Positions 33,722-44,157 of a stretch of 64,000 bases of DNA are shown in pieces (positions within the stretch are counted from its first letter, which is position 1; the number at the start of each line of letters is the position of its first letter). The notes under the pieces are model-generated. The model had not been told where the DNA came from. It saw only the letters and a program-made list of their open reading frames with translations, and did no database searches. Source of the DNA: Trinickia mobilis (GTDB lineage Bacteria; Pseudomonadota; Gammaproteobacteria; Burkholderiales; Burkholderiaceae); contig NZ_JAFLRF010000023.1 in assembly GCF_017315705.1 (NCBI RefSeq), forward strand, positions 23,492-87,491. Reading direction: 5' to 3'. The position numbers were made by a program, and so were the translations under genes.

Positions 33722-34588
33722 CTATTGATACAACTGCGACTCCGCCATCAGTGCCGGCGTACCAATGACCTCATTAATCCCATCGAAATCGAGCATTCGA
33801 TCGCGCCATGGCGCGGTTGTCCCATGCGCATGCAAGCTGCCGTAATACCCTTGCAGCGTATGCGTCACTGCGCGAGCCGTGCCTCCAGGAAAAATCACGA
33901 TGCGAAAGCCGAGTTGCGTGAGCGTCTGTGCATTCTGTATCGGCGTTTTGCCGCCCTCAACCATATTCGCAAGCAGCGGCACGCGGCCCGCGAAGCGCTC
34001 ACACACGGCTTCCATCTGTTCGAGCGAGCGCAGCGCTTCAATGAACAACGCGTCCGCGCCCGCTTCCAGATAGCGCTCGGCGCGCTCAAGCGCAGCGTCC
34101 AGTCCTTCTACAGCAGCCGCGTCGGTGCGCGCGAGGATCAGCGTATGGGCACTCACCCTCGCGTCGACGGCTGCCCGCAGTTTGCCGCACATCTCGCCAA
34201 CGGGAATCACGGACTTGCCGTCGAGATGCCCGCAGCGCTTCGGGAATGTCTGATCTTCGAGCTGGATCATCGCAGCACCCGCGCGTTCGAAGCCGCGCAC
34301 CGTACGCTTGACGTTCAGCGCATTACCGAAGCCGGTATCGGCATCGACGATCACAGGCAAGGCTACACGTTCGGTGACGCGTGCTAGCGTATCTTCGACT
34401 TCAGGAAACGTCGTCAAGCCGACATCGGATCGCCCCAGCCGTGTATACGCGATCGACGCCCCGGACAGGTAGAGCCCCTCGAAGCCAGCCCGTTCCGCGA
34501 TCAGCGCGCTCAGCGCATCGAATACGCCGGGTGCGAGCACAGCGCCTTGTGCGAGAAGTGACTTCAGTTGTTTGGGTTCGGTTGCCAT
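33722..34588 (-). CDS. Isocitrate lyase/PEP mutase family enzyme
   Basis: A 288-residue (beta/alpha)8 enzyme of the PEP mutase/isocitrate lyase superfamily. VDADTGFGN near residue 81 supplies the Mg2+ Asp residues, QLEDQ near 109, and the flexible loop KRCGH at 117-121 holds the Cys typical of carbon-carbon lyases. It probably cleaves a substituted malate or decarboxylates oxaloacetate. The ATG at 34588 was preferred to GTG 34597 because GGAG stands upstream of it. It lies in one locus with LeuC/LeuD-like genes. Confidence 0.85.
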   Translation of the reverse strand: MATEPKQLKSLLAQGAVLAPGVFDALSALIAERAGFEGLYLSGASIAYTRLGRSDVGLTTFPEVEDTLARVTERVALPVIVDADTGFGNALNVKRTVRGFERAGAAMIQLEDQTFPKRCGHLDGKSVIPVGEMCGKLRAAVDARVSAHTLILARTDAAAVEGLDAALERAERYLEAGADALFIEALRSLEQMEAVCERFAGRVPLLANMVEGGKTPIQNAQTLTQLGFRIVIFPGGTARAVTHTLQGYYGSLHAHGTTAPWRDRMLDFDGINEVIGTPALMAESQLYQ

Positions 34589-34605
34589 GGTCTTCACTCC
34601 TGCGA

Positions 34606-35247
34606 TTAAAAAGGCCGATCCAGCGATTGAATTGCGAGGCGGTCTGCGAACGCCTCGCAGGTCATCAATTCGCAGATTGTGCGCAGATCGGCGAGCGCCG
34701 TGTCGTGCGCGGCTTGTGTCGATGCCGCGCAGCCATCGTCCAGCACCAGCACGCGATAGTCACGCATGTGCGCGTCGCGCGCCGTACTCGCCACACCGCC
34801 GTTGGTGACGATGCCGCAGATCGCCACGGTCTCGATACCGGCGCGGCGCAACACCCAGTCGAGCTGCGTGTTGAAAAAGGCCGAATAGGCGACCTTCCGC
34901 ACCGACACATCGATGAGACTTTCGAGCGCGGAAACTGTCGCATGGCCGCGCGAGCCAGCAACAAAATCCCCGCGGCGCAAAAACGGACGCAGTTGCTTCA
35001 GATGCGGCGAGATCATCGGTTCACCCTGCGCATCCGGCCACAACGTGAACTGGCTGGCCGCAACAAAGCCGCCTCGTTGCTTCAACGTGCGCGCCACCGG
35101 CGCAATGCGCACCGGTAACGCGCGCGCCGCCTCCGAGGCAGCGCCGCCGCGGTCGTATGCACCGCCTTCGCTTACAAAATCGTTCTGCAGATCGACGATG
35201 ACCAGCGCGGTATGACGCGAGTTCAGCATCGTGTCGGAAGTCGTCAT
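34606..35247 (-). CDS. Isochorismatase-fold protein lacking the catalytic Cys
   Basis: A 213-residue cysteine-hydrolase-like protein. The Asp (VIVDLQNDF, D19) and Lys (VRKVAYSAF, K118) of the usual Asp-Lys-Cys triad are present. The nucleophile position, normally TNVCV.STARDA, reads TNGGVASTARDA, so Cys is replaced by Gly (about G151). Amidase members of the fold, such as maleamate amidohydrolase, need the Cys, while true isochorismatases do not. The nearby HyuAB and lyase genes would suit a half-amide hydrolase, but this chain may have another role. Confidence 0.75.
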   Translation of the reverse strand: MTTSDTMLNSRHTALVIVDLQNDFVSEGGAYDRGGAASEAARALPVRIAPVARTLKQRGGFVAASQFTLWPDAQGEPMISPHLKQLRPFLRRGDFVAGSRGHATVSALESLIDVSVRKVAYSAFFNTQLDWVLRRAGIETVAICGIVTNGGVASTARDAHMRDYRVLVLDDGCAASTQAAHDTALADLRTICELMTCEAFADRLAIQSLDRPF

Positions 35248-35257
35248 ATGCGGATCC

Positions 35258-37339
35258 TTAGTCTGCTTGGCGCGTGATCAACAGATTACCGAGCGTATCG
35301 ACACGACCGCTGAATCCGGGTTCGAGCCAGATCGTCGTATCCGCCTGCTCGAGAATCGCAGGACCATCGACCGTTGCGTCCACCGGCAGGTCGAGGCGTG
35401 CGAAACGCGCCGCGTCCCACCATCTGCCCGCGTGAAAAACCGCTTGCGTACCCAGTGATTGCGGCATCGCCGTAGCCTTCGGCGCCAGCACTGCCAGATC
35501 GAACTTGGGCCGCACACCGATGCGCGCATAGCGCAGGTTCATGATGCGCACTGCGATACCGTCAAGCGCGCGCCCGAATGTTGCCCGGTATGCTGCTTCG
35601 AAGGCGGCGCCGATCTCGGCGCGCTCGAGCGCGTCGCGCTGCACTTCCACACGCACCGTATGACTCTGCCCGACATAGAGCATGTCGAGCTCGACGGTCT
35701 CGCGGACCGCTTCGAAGGCGACACCGGCGGAGTCGAGCCGCTGCGTGCATGCTTCGGCCATGCTCGCGACGCGGGCGCGCAAATCTTCGACATCGAGATC
35801 GGCGAGCGCACGATTGAGCGTCTGCACGGCGTCGTGCCGCATGTCGGCGATCACGCAGCCGATTGCCGACGTCACGCCGGGAAAACGCGGCACGATGCCT
35901 GTGGTGGTTCCGACTTCGCGCATCATCGCGCAGACGTGCAGCGCGCCGCCGCCGCCGAACGGCATATAAGCGAACTCACGCGGGTCATGGCCGCGTTCGA
36001 TCGACACCAGACGTATCGCGCCTGCCATCTTTGCATTGGCCACCGTCAGGATCGCCTCGGCCGCCGCGTAGGCATCGAGGCCGAGCGGTGCGGCCACGTG
36101 CACGTCGATCGCTTCACGCGCCTTGCCAACGTCCATCCGGGCCAGCAGGCCACCGCCCAACGGACGATCCGCCGCAATGCGACCGAGCAGCACATTGGCG
36201 TCGGTGACGGTCGGGCGCGTATTGCCGCGTCCGTAGCAGGCCGGTCCCGGCACGCTGCCGGCCGATTCGGGACCCACCTGCAGCAAGCCGCCCGCATCGA
36301 CGGAGGCAATCGAGCCGCCGCCCGCGCCGATCGTCTCGATCTGGATCATCGGCGCGCGCACCACCATGCCGAAGTCGATCGAAGTCTGCGCGGACAACGA
36401 GGCTTCGCCATTCGCCACCAGCGACACATCGAACGACGTACCGCCCATGTCGCCGGTGACGAGGTTCGGATAGCCCGCCGCGCGCCCGATCGCAGCGCAG
36501 GCGATCACGCCCGCAGCCGGACCTGACAGCGCCGTGCGCACCGGCATGTCGCACGCAGTCTGGCGCGACATGATGCCGCCGTTGCTCTGCACCACCAGCA
36601 GCTCGCCACGAAAGCCGTGCGCCTTCAGATCGCTTTCCAAACGCGTCAGATAGCTGCCCACCACCGGCTGCAACGAAGCGTTCAACGTGGCCGTCGAGCA
36701 TCGTTCGAATTCGCGGATCTCGGGTAACACCTCCGTCGCCGCCGTCACGTTCGAGTTCGGCCAGATCGCGCGCACCGCCTCGACGGCTCGCGCTTCGTTG
36801 AGCGGATTCGCGTAGGCGTTGATGAAGAATACGCACACTGCCTCGCAGCCTCGTTCGAGCAGATCGCCCGCCGCGGCCTTCACCTGGGTGAGGTCCACCG
36901 GCGTATGCAAGGTGCCATCGGCCAGCACGCGCTCGCTGACTTCGAGGCGAAGATTGCGCGGCACCACCGGCTCAAAACCGCCGCGCAGGCCCCAGGTACG
37001 CGGCCGGTCGCGGCGACGCATTTCGAGCACATCGCGGAAGCCTTCGGTGGTGATGATGCCGGTGCGCGCCACTTTGCGTTCGAGCAGGGCATTCGTACCG
37101 ACGGTGGTGCCGTGCACGATCGTCGCGATCGCACCGGCCCCGCTGTCGCCTGCGCCATCCTTGCCTGCATTGCCGATACGTTCGATACCGTCCATGAAAC
37201 CCCGCGCTTCTTCACCGCGCGTGGACGGGACTTTCACGACGCGCGCAGTGCCCGCAATTTCGTCGAGGACGAACAGATCGGTGAACGTGCCCCCCACGTC
37301 GACACCGACGACGATTGAACAGTGTGCAGCCGCCTTCAT
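35258..37339 (-). CDS. hyuA: HyuA-type hydantoinase/oxoprolinase subunit A
   Basis: A 693-residue ATP-dependent subunit of the hydantoinase A/5-oxoprolinase family. The N-terminal ASKHA phosphate motif is VGVDVGGTFTDLFVLDE; GDMGGTSFDVSLV and MPFGGGGALHVCA mark the catalytic core. With HyuB it opens cyclic amides at the cost of ATP. The start overlaps the hyuB stop (ATGA), which fixes it at 37339. The long upstream open frame is a shadow of hyuB. Confidence 0.88.
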   Translation of the reverse strand: MKAAAHCSIVVGVDVGGTFTDLFVLDEIAGTARVVKVPSTRGEEARGFMDGIERIGNAGKDGAGDSGAGAIATIVHGTTVGTNALLERKVARTGIITTEGFRDVLEMRRRDRPRTWGLRGGFEPVVPRNLRLEVSERVLADGTLHTPVDLTQVKAAAGDLLERGCEAVCVFFINAYANPLNEARAVEAVRAIWPNSNVTAATEVLPEIREFERCSTATLNASLQPVVGSYLTRLESDLKAHGFRGELLVVQSNGGIMSRQTACDMPVRTALSGPAAGVIACAAIGRAAGYPNLVTGDMGGTSFDVSLVANGEASLSAQTSIDFGMVVRAPMIQIETIGAGGGSIASVDAGGLLQVGPESAGSVPGPACYGRGNTRPTVTDANVLLGRIAADRPLGGGLLARMDVGKAREAIDVHVAAPLGLDAYAAAEAILTVANAKMAGAIRLVSIERGHDPREFAYMPFGGGGALHVCAMMREVGTTTGIVPRFPGVTSAIGCVIADMRHDAVQTLNRALADLDVEDLRARVASMAEACTQRLDSAGVAFEAVRETVELDMLYVGQSHTVRVEVQRDALERAEIGAAFEAAYRATFGRALDGIAVRIMNLRYARIGVRPKFDLAVLAPKATAMPQSLGTQAVFHAGRWWDAARFARLDLPVDATVDGPAILEQADTTIWLEPGFSGRVDTLGNLLITRQAD

Positions 37340-39006
37340 ACCTGTTGCTCCTTCCGACCTGTCGTGACATAACCCATCGCACAATCGCGCTCCCGGGCGT
37401 CGTCGTCTCGCTCGGACGGCGCGCCGTAACCGCCGCCGCCGGGCGTTTCGAGCCGTACCCGTTCGCCGCGCTTCAAGCGGATGCCGAGCATCTTCGACGC
37501 CATCGGCGGCGCATGCCATTCACCGTCGCGCTGATAGCGAAAGATGTTGCGCACGGACGCCTCGCCGCCCGCGATCCCTTGCGGAGCCGACCGCCCGCGC
37601 TCGCCGAAGATGAATGCTTCGGCCTGGTCTTCGAGCAATTCGATTTCGTAGATCGCGCCGAGGCCGCCGCGATACTTGCCGTCGCCGCCGGAGTCGGGAC
37701 GCAAAGCCCATTGCGTGAAACGCACCGGATAGGCCGCTTCGAGAATCTCCAACGGTGGAATGGTCGCCGTGGAAATCGGCGCGTTGCCGTGACTCAGGCC
37801 ATCGCCTTGCGAATGGCCGCCGTGCCCGCCGCCGAAGAAACTGAACATCACCCAACGTTGGCCCTTGCGCGCATCCTCGCTGCGATGACCGGCAATCGAC
37901 AGCGCGTTGATGGTGCCGTATGCCTGAGCCATGGCCCGCTCCGGCGCAGCCTGCGCCATCGCGCAAAAAATCACGTCGATCATCCGCAAGATCGTTTCTG
38001 TGTAGCCGCCGACCGGACGCGGCCGGTCGGCCGAGATCAACAGTCCGTCCGGCAGGACGAACGACACCGCGTCGAGGACGCCGGCATTGGCCGGCACATC
38101 GGGGAAAAGGTGTTTGAGCGCGACGTAGCACGCCGCAATCGCCGTGGCGCGCGAAATGTTGACGGGCCCCGCGCAGGCGGGCGATGTGCCGGTGAAGTCG
38201 AGCGTCAACGTGTCGCCCGCGACGCGCATGCGCAACGCGATCTTCAGCGGCTCGTCGCGCACGCCGTCGTTGTCGAGCATGTCGTCGAACGCGTAGTCGC
38301 CGTCCGGCAACGCCGCCACGTGCGAGCGCATCAGCTTGACGGCGCGTTCGCGCAACAGCGCGAGCGATTCGAGCACGGTGGCGTCGCCATAGTCGTCGAG
38401 CAGAGCGTCCAGACGGCGCGTGCCCAGTTCGAGCGCCGCAAGTTGGCCGTTGAGGTCGCCCCACAGGCTATCGGGCAAGCGCGTGTTGGCCTGAAGGATG
38501 GCGAGCACGTCGGCATCGAGTTCGCCGCGCCTCACGATACGCACCGGCGGAATCTGCACGGCTTCCTGCCAGCACTCGGTGGCGGCGGGGTTGTAATTGC
38601 CGGGCACCGCGCCGCCGACATCATGCCAATGCGCCGCCGACGCAAGAAAGCAGAATAGCTTGCCGTCGCGAAACACCGGCCGCACCAGCTTGAAGTCGTT
38701 GGCGTGCGTGCCGCCTTCATACGGGTCGTTGAAGAGCCAGACGTCGCCGTCGGCCATGCCGCCGCGCTCGCCGGCAACGCGTATTGCAGCCCGCACCGCG
38801 AACGCCATCGCGCCGACGAACACGGGCAGGCCGGACTTGCCCTGCACCAGCGTCGCGCCAGAAGCGGCATCGTAGATGCCGTGGCAGGCGTCGTGCGCTT
38901 CCGCAATGATCGGATTGAAAGCGCTGCGATACAGGGTCGCGTCCATTTCGTCGGCGATCTGTTCCAGCCGGCCCTTGAGGACCGCCAGCGTGACCGGGTC
39001 TAGCAT
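37336..39006 (-). CDS. hyuB: HyuB-type hydantoinase/oxoprolinase subunit B
   Basis: A 556-residue partner of HyuA. Family signatures are SAFNPIIAEAHDACHGIYDA near the start, WLFNDPYEGGTHANDF, the central DFTGTSPACAGPVNISRATA, and SFFGGGHGGHSQGDG. Its start codon overlaps the end of the LeuD-like gene by seven bases, and its stop overlaps the hyuA start. The order leuC-leuD-hyuB-hyuA with overlapping ends implies one transcript and a common pathway. Confidence 0.88.
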   Translation of the reverse strand: MLDPVTLAVLKGRLEQIADEMDATLYRSAFNPIIAEAHDACHGIYDAASGATLVQGKSGLPVFVGAMAFAVRAAIRVAGERGGMADGDVWLFNDPYEGGTHANDFKLVRPVFRDGKLFCFLASAAHWHDVGGAVPGNYNPAATECWQEAVQIPPVRIVRRGELDADVLAILQANTRLPDSLWGDLNGQLAALELGTRRLDALLDDYGDATVLESLALLRERAVKLMRSHVAALPDGDYAFDDMLDNDGVRDEPLKIALRMRVAGDTLTLDFTGTSPACAGPVNISRATAIAACYVALKHLFPDVPANAGVLDAVSFVLPDGLLISADRPRPVGGYTETILRMIDVIFCAMAQAAPERAMAQAYGTINALSIAGHRSEDARKGQRWVMFSFFGGGHGGHSQGDGLSHGNAPISTATIPPLEILEAAYPVRFTQWALRPDSGGDGKYRGGLGAIYEIELLEDQAEAFIFGERGRSAPQGIAGGEASVRNIFRYQRDGEWHAPPMASKMLGIRLKRGERVRLETPGGGGYGAPSERDDDARERDCAMGYVTTGRKEQQV

Positions 39007-39551
39007 GAGATGACTCCCTTGGGTGTCGGGTAACGCTGCTTGAGCAGATTGAGCAGGCCGCCCGCGTCGACCATGTCGAGCAGGAACGCGGGAACCGGCT
39101 CGCACGATAGTTCGACGCCGTCGGCCCGCCGGACGCAGCCGCCGCGCGGGTCGATCGCGATGTGCTCGCCTTCGTCGATCGATTCGGCGTCGGCGCACGT
39201 CAGCAGCAACAGGCCGACGTTGAAGGCGTTGCGGAAATACAGGCCGTTGAACGCCGGCGCAATCACGGCCCGCACGCCGAGGCGCACCAGCGCGGCAGCC
39301 GCCTGTTCGCGCGACGAGCCGATGCCGAAGTTCGGCCCGGCCACGAGCACATCGCCCGGCTGCACGCCGGCTGCGAAATCGGGTCGCGGAATCTCCAGAC
39401 AGTGCCGCGCGATTTCTTCGATGCTGAATTTCATGTAGGCGCCGGGCGCAAGCGCATCCGTATCGATATCCGCGCCGACGCGCCAGGCGCGATGCGAATC
39501 GCCGAGCCGTTCCTGCGCGGACGGCATAGGGTTCAGCGGTCTATCGCTCAT
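39000..39551 (-). CDS. LeuD-like small subunit of a dehydratase
   Basis: A 183-residue aconitase swivel-domain protein. GADIDTDALAPGAYMK holds the substrate-facing loop and GIGSSREQAAAALVRLG is the conserved phosphate/carboxylate-binding motif. It should pair with the LeuC-like protein, whose stop overlaps its start (ATGA). The pair resembles the short LeuCD/Dmd subgroup, which acts on malate-like acids other than isopropylmalate; the substrate here is unknown. Confidence 0.8.
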   Translation of the reverse strand: MSDRPLNPMPSAQERLGDSHRAWRVGADIDTDALAPGAYMKFSIEEIARHCLEIPRPDFAAGVQPGDVLVAGPNFGIGSSREQAAAALVRLGVRAVIAPAFNGLYFRNAFNVGLLLLTCADAESIDEGEHIAIDPRGGCVRRADGVELSCEPVPAFLLDMVDAGGLLNLLKQRYPTPKGVISC

Positions 39552-40816
39552 GCCAGTACCTCGCGAGGATCGGTAATGCGCCCGCGCAACGCAGACGCCG
39601 CGACGGTGTATGGCGAGCCCAGATAGACCTGCGCCGACGCCGCCCCCATCCGTCCTTTGAAGTTGCGCGCGGTGCTCGAAATCACCGTGCTGCCTTCCGG
39701 GATCGAGCCGCCATAACCGGCACACGCGCCGCACGTGGTGGCCAGCACTTGGGCGCCCGCCTCTTCCAGCACGGCCATCACGCCTTCGCGCGCGGCCTGC
39801 TCCTGATCGCGCATGCTCGCAGGCGCAACCACGAGTTGCACGCCGCCGGCGACGCGGCGGCCGCGTAGCACGCTTGCCGCCGCCCGCAAGTCCTCGAGTT
39901 TTGCGCCGGTGCAGGCGCCGATGTAGGCGACATCGACAGGCACGTCACTGTACACGGCTACGTCGCGCGTATTCGCGGGGCTATGCGGCGCGGCCACTTG
40001 AGGCACGAGCAGCGCAGCGTCGAAGTCGTGCGTTTCGGCAGGCGAGTCCGGATCGCTTTGCCAGCGCGCAATGTCGATTTCGTCTTGCACGCCGACGGCG
40101 CGCAGATAGTCGACCGTGACCCCGTCCGGCGCAATCAAGCCGACCTGCGAGCCCAGTTCCGCGCTCATATTCGACAGCGTCATGCGCTCCTGCATCGAAA
40201 GCGCCGCCACTGCTTCGCCGCAAAATTCGACGGCCTGGTAGAGGCCGCCATTCATGCCGAAGCGGCCGATCATATGCAGCATCATGTCCTTCGCCGTCAC
40301 GCCTTGCGCGAGACGCTTGCGCCAGTTCATCCGCAAGGTTTGCGGCACCTTCACCCAGATTTGCCCGGACACCGCAACGCCGAGCATCTCAGTGCTGCCG
40401 ATGCCGAACATGTACGCGCCGAACGCGCCGCCCGTCGGCGAATGCGAGTCGCCGCCGACGCAGAACATCCCCGGTCGCAGGTGACCCCGTTCCGGCAACA
40501 CGACGTGGCAGATACCGGCACTGTCGTAGACATTCGGCAACTGCTGCGCGCTCGCCCATTCGCGCGCGATGCGCACGATGCGGCGTGATTCGTCGTCGGC
40601 CTCCGGTACATAGTGATCGATCACGAGCACGACCTTCGACTTGTCCCACAACGATGCGCCAAGCTGTTCGAGCATCGGCTGCAGGCGGCGCGGACCGCTT
40701 GAGTCATGGAACATCGCGAGATCGACATTGCAGGTGAGGATTTCCCCTACTTCGACTTCCGGCCGCCCACAGGCCGCCGCAATCAGTTTTTGTGCAAGCG
40801 TTTGTGCTACTGGCAT
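39548..40816 (-). CDS. LeuC-like large subunit of a dehydratase
   Basis: A 422-residue aconitase-superfamily catalytic subunit with 4Fe-4S ligands C302 (IGACTGAK), C362 and C365 (CGAC). GGDSHSPTGGAFGAYMFGIG and STARNFKGRMG form the active site. At 422 residues it belongs to the short (LeuC2/homoaconitase/dimethylmaleate hydratase-like) branch, not the 470-residue leucine-pathway enzyme. Context with HyuAB and a PEP-mutase-family lyase argues for catabolism. It starts four bases after livF. Confidence 0.82.
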   Translation of the reverse strand: MPVAQTLAQKLIAAACGRPEVEVGEILTCNVDLAMFHDSSGPRRLQPMLEQLGASLWDKSKVVLVIDHYVPEADDESRRIVRIAREWASAQQLPNVYDSAGICHVVLPERGHLRPGMFCVGGDSHSPTGGAFGAYMFGIGSTEMLGVAVSGQIWVKVPQTLRMNWRKRLAQGVTAKDMMLHMIGRFGMNGGLYQAVEFCGEAVAALSMQERMTLSNMSAELGSQVGLIAPDGVTVDYLRAVGVQDEIDIARWQSDPDSPAETHDFDAALLVPQVAAPHSPANTRDVAVYSDVPVDVAYIGACTGAKLEDLRAAASVLRGRRVAGGVQLVVAPASMRDQEQAAREGVMAVLEEAGAQVLATTCGACAGYGGSIPEGSTVISSTARNFKGRMGAASAQVYLGSPYTVAASALRGRITDPREVLA

Positions 40817-40819
40817 CGA

Positions 40820-41526
<707 letters not shown>

Positions 41527-41530
<4 letters not shown>

Positions 41531-42282
41531 GAATGCCCTCTTTCACGCGCCAGTCGCTCGGCGGTGCCGTGACCGAGATACGCTTCGATCACGGCGGGAT
41601 CGGAAGTCACTTCGCGTGGCGTGCCCCCGGCGATCAGACGGCCTTGCGCCAGCACCCACACATGCTCGGCAAGGCTCATCACCGCGCGCATCACGTGTTC
41701 GATCATCAGCACGGTTACACCGCTGGCGACGAGACCGCGAATGACCGGAATCATCTCGTCGATTTCACTTGGATTCAGACCTGCGAGCACTTCGTCCAGC
41801 AACAGCAGACGCGGCTTCGTGGCGAGCGCGCGCGCAAGTTCAAGGCGCTTGCGGCCGCTGACGGTCAGGTCGGCCGCCGGCTTGTCGAGGTTGTCGTGCA
41901 GATTCACACGCTCTGCGACTTCCTCTGCCGCGGCCAATGCCGCACGCCGCCCGGACAGATGCAGGTGCGCGCCGACAGCGATATTCTCGCGCACGGTCTG
42001 TGAACCGAACGGCTGCACGATCTGGAAGGTGCGTGTCAATCCGAGCCTTGCGGACTCGTGCGGCGCCATGCCGGTAATGTCGCGGCCCAGATACTGCACG
42101 CGGCCCGCGCCGGGTCGGAGAAATCCCGACAGCAACGCGAACAGCGTGGTCTTGCCCGCACCGTTCGGCCCGACCAGCGCCGTGAGCGTGTTCGGAAAGA
42201 CCTCAAGACTGACTTCCTGCACGGCCTTCAGGCCGCCGAATGTGATGGACAGGCCACGTGCCTGCAAAAGCGCTTCAGACAC
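41527..42282 (-). CDS. livG: Branched-chain-type ABC importer ATPase LivG
   Basis: A 251-residue ATPase with Walker A GPNGAGKTT, the LivG-typical RTFQIVQPFGSQTVRENI, and Walker B LLLLDEVLAGLNPSE. The signature, usually LS.GQ, reads LTVSGRKRLELARAL, as in other LivG proteins. Its start overlaps the livM end by eight bases. Confidence 0.9.
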
Positions 42283-43273
42283 GGGCTTTCTCCTTGCGCT
42301 CGCCGCTGGGCTTCGACGTCGCCAGCCGGCCGATCATGCGTTGCACCGATAAACCCGCGCCCGTAATGCCGCGCGGCAGGAACATCACGATCACGACCAG
42401 CACCACGCCGTAGATCACCACGCTGATACCGGGCAACTCGCCGAACAGGTTGCGAGTCAATTCACCCAGTACATAGAGCAGTGCCGCGCCGAGCACGGGT
42501 CCCCACAACGTGCCGACGCCGCCGACGATCACGCCGACCAGCGCTTCAATCGATATCGCCGAACCGAATGCGATGTCTGCGTCGATGTATTGGAACATTT
42601 GCACGTAGCACGCACCCGCTGCACCCATGAATGCCGCAGACAACGCAGCGGCCCCCAATTTCACGCGCACCGGATCGACGCCGATGGCTCGCGCGGCGTT
42701 TTCGTTGTCGCGCACCGCCTGCAAATAGGCGCCGAAGCGCGAGTGACGCAACCATGCGGTGACGATCAGCGCCGCTATCACGAAGGCCAGCAGCAAATAT
42801 ACGTAACCGCGCCGCGTGCCGAACTGCAGGTTGGCGGCACTCGCATGCAGCGGCACCAGCAGCCCCACGCCGCCGCCAGTGAACGACACCGACACCGCGA
42901 GAATGCGCGCCACTTCGGCGAAGGCCAATGTCACGAGCGCGAAGTAAGAACCCTTCAGGCCGCCACGAAACGCAAGCGCACCGACCACCAGTCCGGCAAC
43001 GACGCCGAACAGGATGGCGAGCGGCAACGCGAGCCATGGATTCCAGCCCCAACTCAGTTGCGCAATCGCCTGGGTGTATGCGCCGACGCCGAAGAACAAC
43101 GCGTGTCCGAATGACAATTGCCCACCGTAGCCGCCGAGAATGTTCCATGACTGCGACAGCAGCACCGCGTAGAGCGACATCATCAGGAAGGTGAGCAGCA
43201 CACCCGACTGCAACACGCTTGCAGTCGCGGCCAGCAGCACACCGAAGATCAGGATCGAACGAACGTCGCGCAT
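42275..43273 (-). CDS. livM: Branched-chain-type ABC importer permease LivM
   Basis: A 332-residue inner-membrane permease with eight or more hydrophobic segments. LSQSWNILGGYGGQLSFGHA is the LivM signature, and DNENAARAIGVDPVRVKL the ATPase-contact loop. It is three bases downstream of livH and overlaps livG. Confidence 0.9.
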   Translation of the reverse strand: MRDVRSILIFGVLLAATASVLQSGVLLTFLMMSLYAVLLSQSWNILGGYGGQLSFGHALFFGVGAYTQAIAQLSWGWNPWLALPLAILFGVVAGLVVGALAFRGGLKGSYFALVTLAFAEVARILAVSVSFTGGGVGLLVPLHASAANLQFGTRRGYVYLLLAFVIAALIVTAWLRHSRFGAYLQAVRDNENAARAIGVDPVRVKLGAAALSAAFMGAAGACYVQMFQYIDADIAFGSAISIEALVGVIVGGVGTLWGPVLGAALLYVLGELTRNLFGELPGISVVIYGVVLVVIVMFLPRGITGAGLSVQRMIGRLATSKPSGERKEKARV

Positions 43274-43276
43274 CGC

Positions 43277-44149
43277 TTAGGTCCTCACGCCGAATAGCCC
43301 TTGCGGGCGCATCAGCAGCACGACGATGAAGATCGCGAAGATGCCCATCTGGCCCAGCGAATCACCGAACCACAAGCCGCCTAACGACTCGACCACGCCA
43401 ATCAGCAGACCGCCGATCAATGCGCCGGCAAAACTGCCCATGCCGCCCAGCACGACGATCGTGAACGCGATCAGCACGAAGCCATCGCCGACCTGCGGAT
43501 TGACGTAGTACGTCGGCAACAGGAAACAAGCTGCCGCACCGACACACGCCATGCCGATTCCGAAGCACAGCGCATAGACCTTGTCGACGTCGATACCCAT
43601 CAGCTTCGCGCCGTGCTTCTCGCGCGATACGGCGCGAATCGCGCGGCCAAGGTCCGTCATCCGGATGACGAGGAACAGCACGGCCGCCACCACCAGCGCA
43701 CCGAAAAAAGCAATGACCTTGGGCAGGGCGATCACGGCCGGACCGATTTCAACCGTCGCCAGCATATAAGACGTTTCGATGTTGCGCGTATCGGAATGGA
43801 ACCACACGAGCGCGAGGTTCTCAAGCACGATAGACAGTCCGAGCGTGACCAGCAGAATGTTTTCGTCCTTGCCGTGGCTCGCGCGATTGATCACGAACCG
43901 CTGCAATGCATAGCCGAACGCGAACATGCCGAGCGTCACCATGGGCAAAGCCACGTAAGGATCGATGCCCAGACGTTCCTTCAGCAGATAGACCGCATAC
44001 AGCGCGACCATCAATGCCGCACCATGCGCGAAGTTGATGATGTGCAGCACGCCGTAGATCAGCGTGAGACCGAGCGCGATCAGTGCGTACACCGCGCCCG
44101 TCGTCAGTCCATTGAGCAGCGCCGAAAACAGGATCACCGGATCGAACAT
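43277..44149 (-). CDS. livH: Branched-chain-type ABC importer permease LivH
   Basis: A 290-residue inner-membrane permease. GLTTGAVYALIALGLTLIYG and INFAHGAALM are LivH marks; REKHGAKLMGIDVDKVYAL is the ATPase-contact loop. It forms a heterodimer with LivM. It begins eight bases after the binding-protein gene. Confidence 0.9.
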   Translation of the reverse strand: MFDPVILFSALLNGLTTGAVYALIALGLTLIYGVLHIINFAHGAALMVALYAVYLLKERLGIDPYVALPMVTLGMFAFGYALQRFVINRASHGKDENILLVTLGLSIVLENLALVWFHSDTRNIETSYMLATVEIGPAVIALPKVIAFFGALVVAAVLFLVIRMTDLGRAIRAVSREKHGAKLMGIDVDKVYALCFGIGMACVGAAACFLLPTYYVNPQVGDGFVLIAFTIVVLGGMGSFAGALIGGLLIGVVESLGGLWFGDSLGQMGIFAIFIVVLLMRPQGLFGVRT

Positions 44150-44157
44150 GCGATGCC

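Noticed and set aside
35258..37519. HyuA starting 60 codons upstream at 37519
   Set aside because: The extension is an Arg-rich shadow of hyuB; the ATG overlapping the hyuB stop precedes the conserved GVDVGGTFTD motif.
39548..40816. LeuC/LeuD as the leucine biosynthesis isopropylmalate isomerase
   Set aside because: The subunit is about 50 residues shorter than the leucine-pathway type and lies in a catabolic locus without leuA or leuB.
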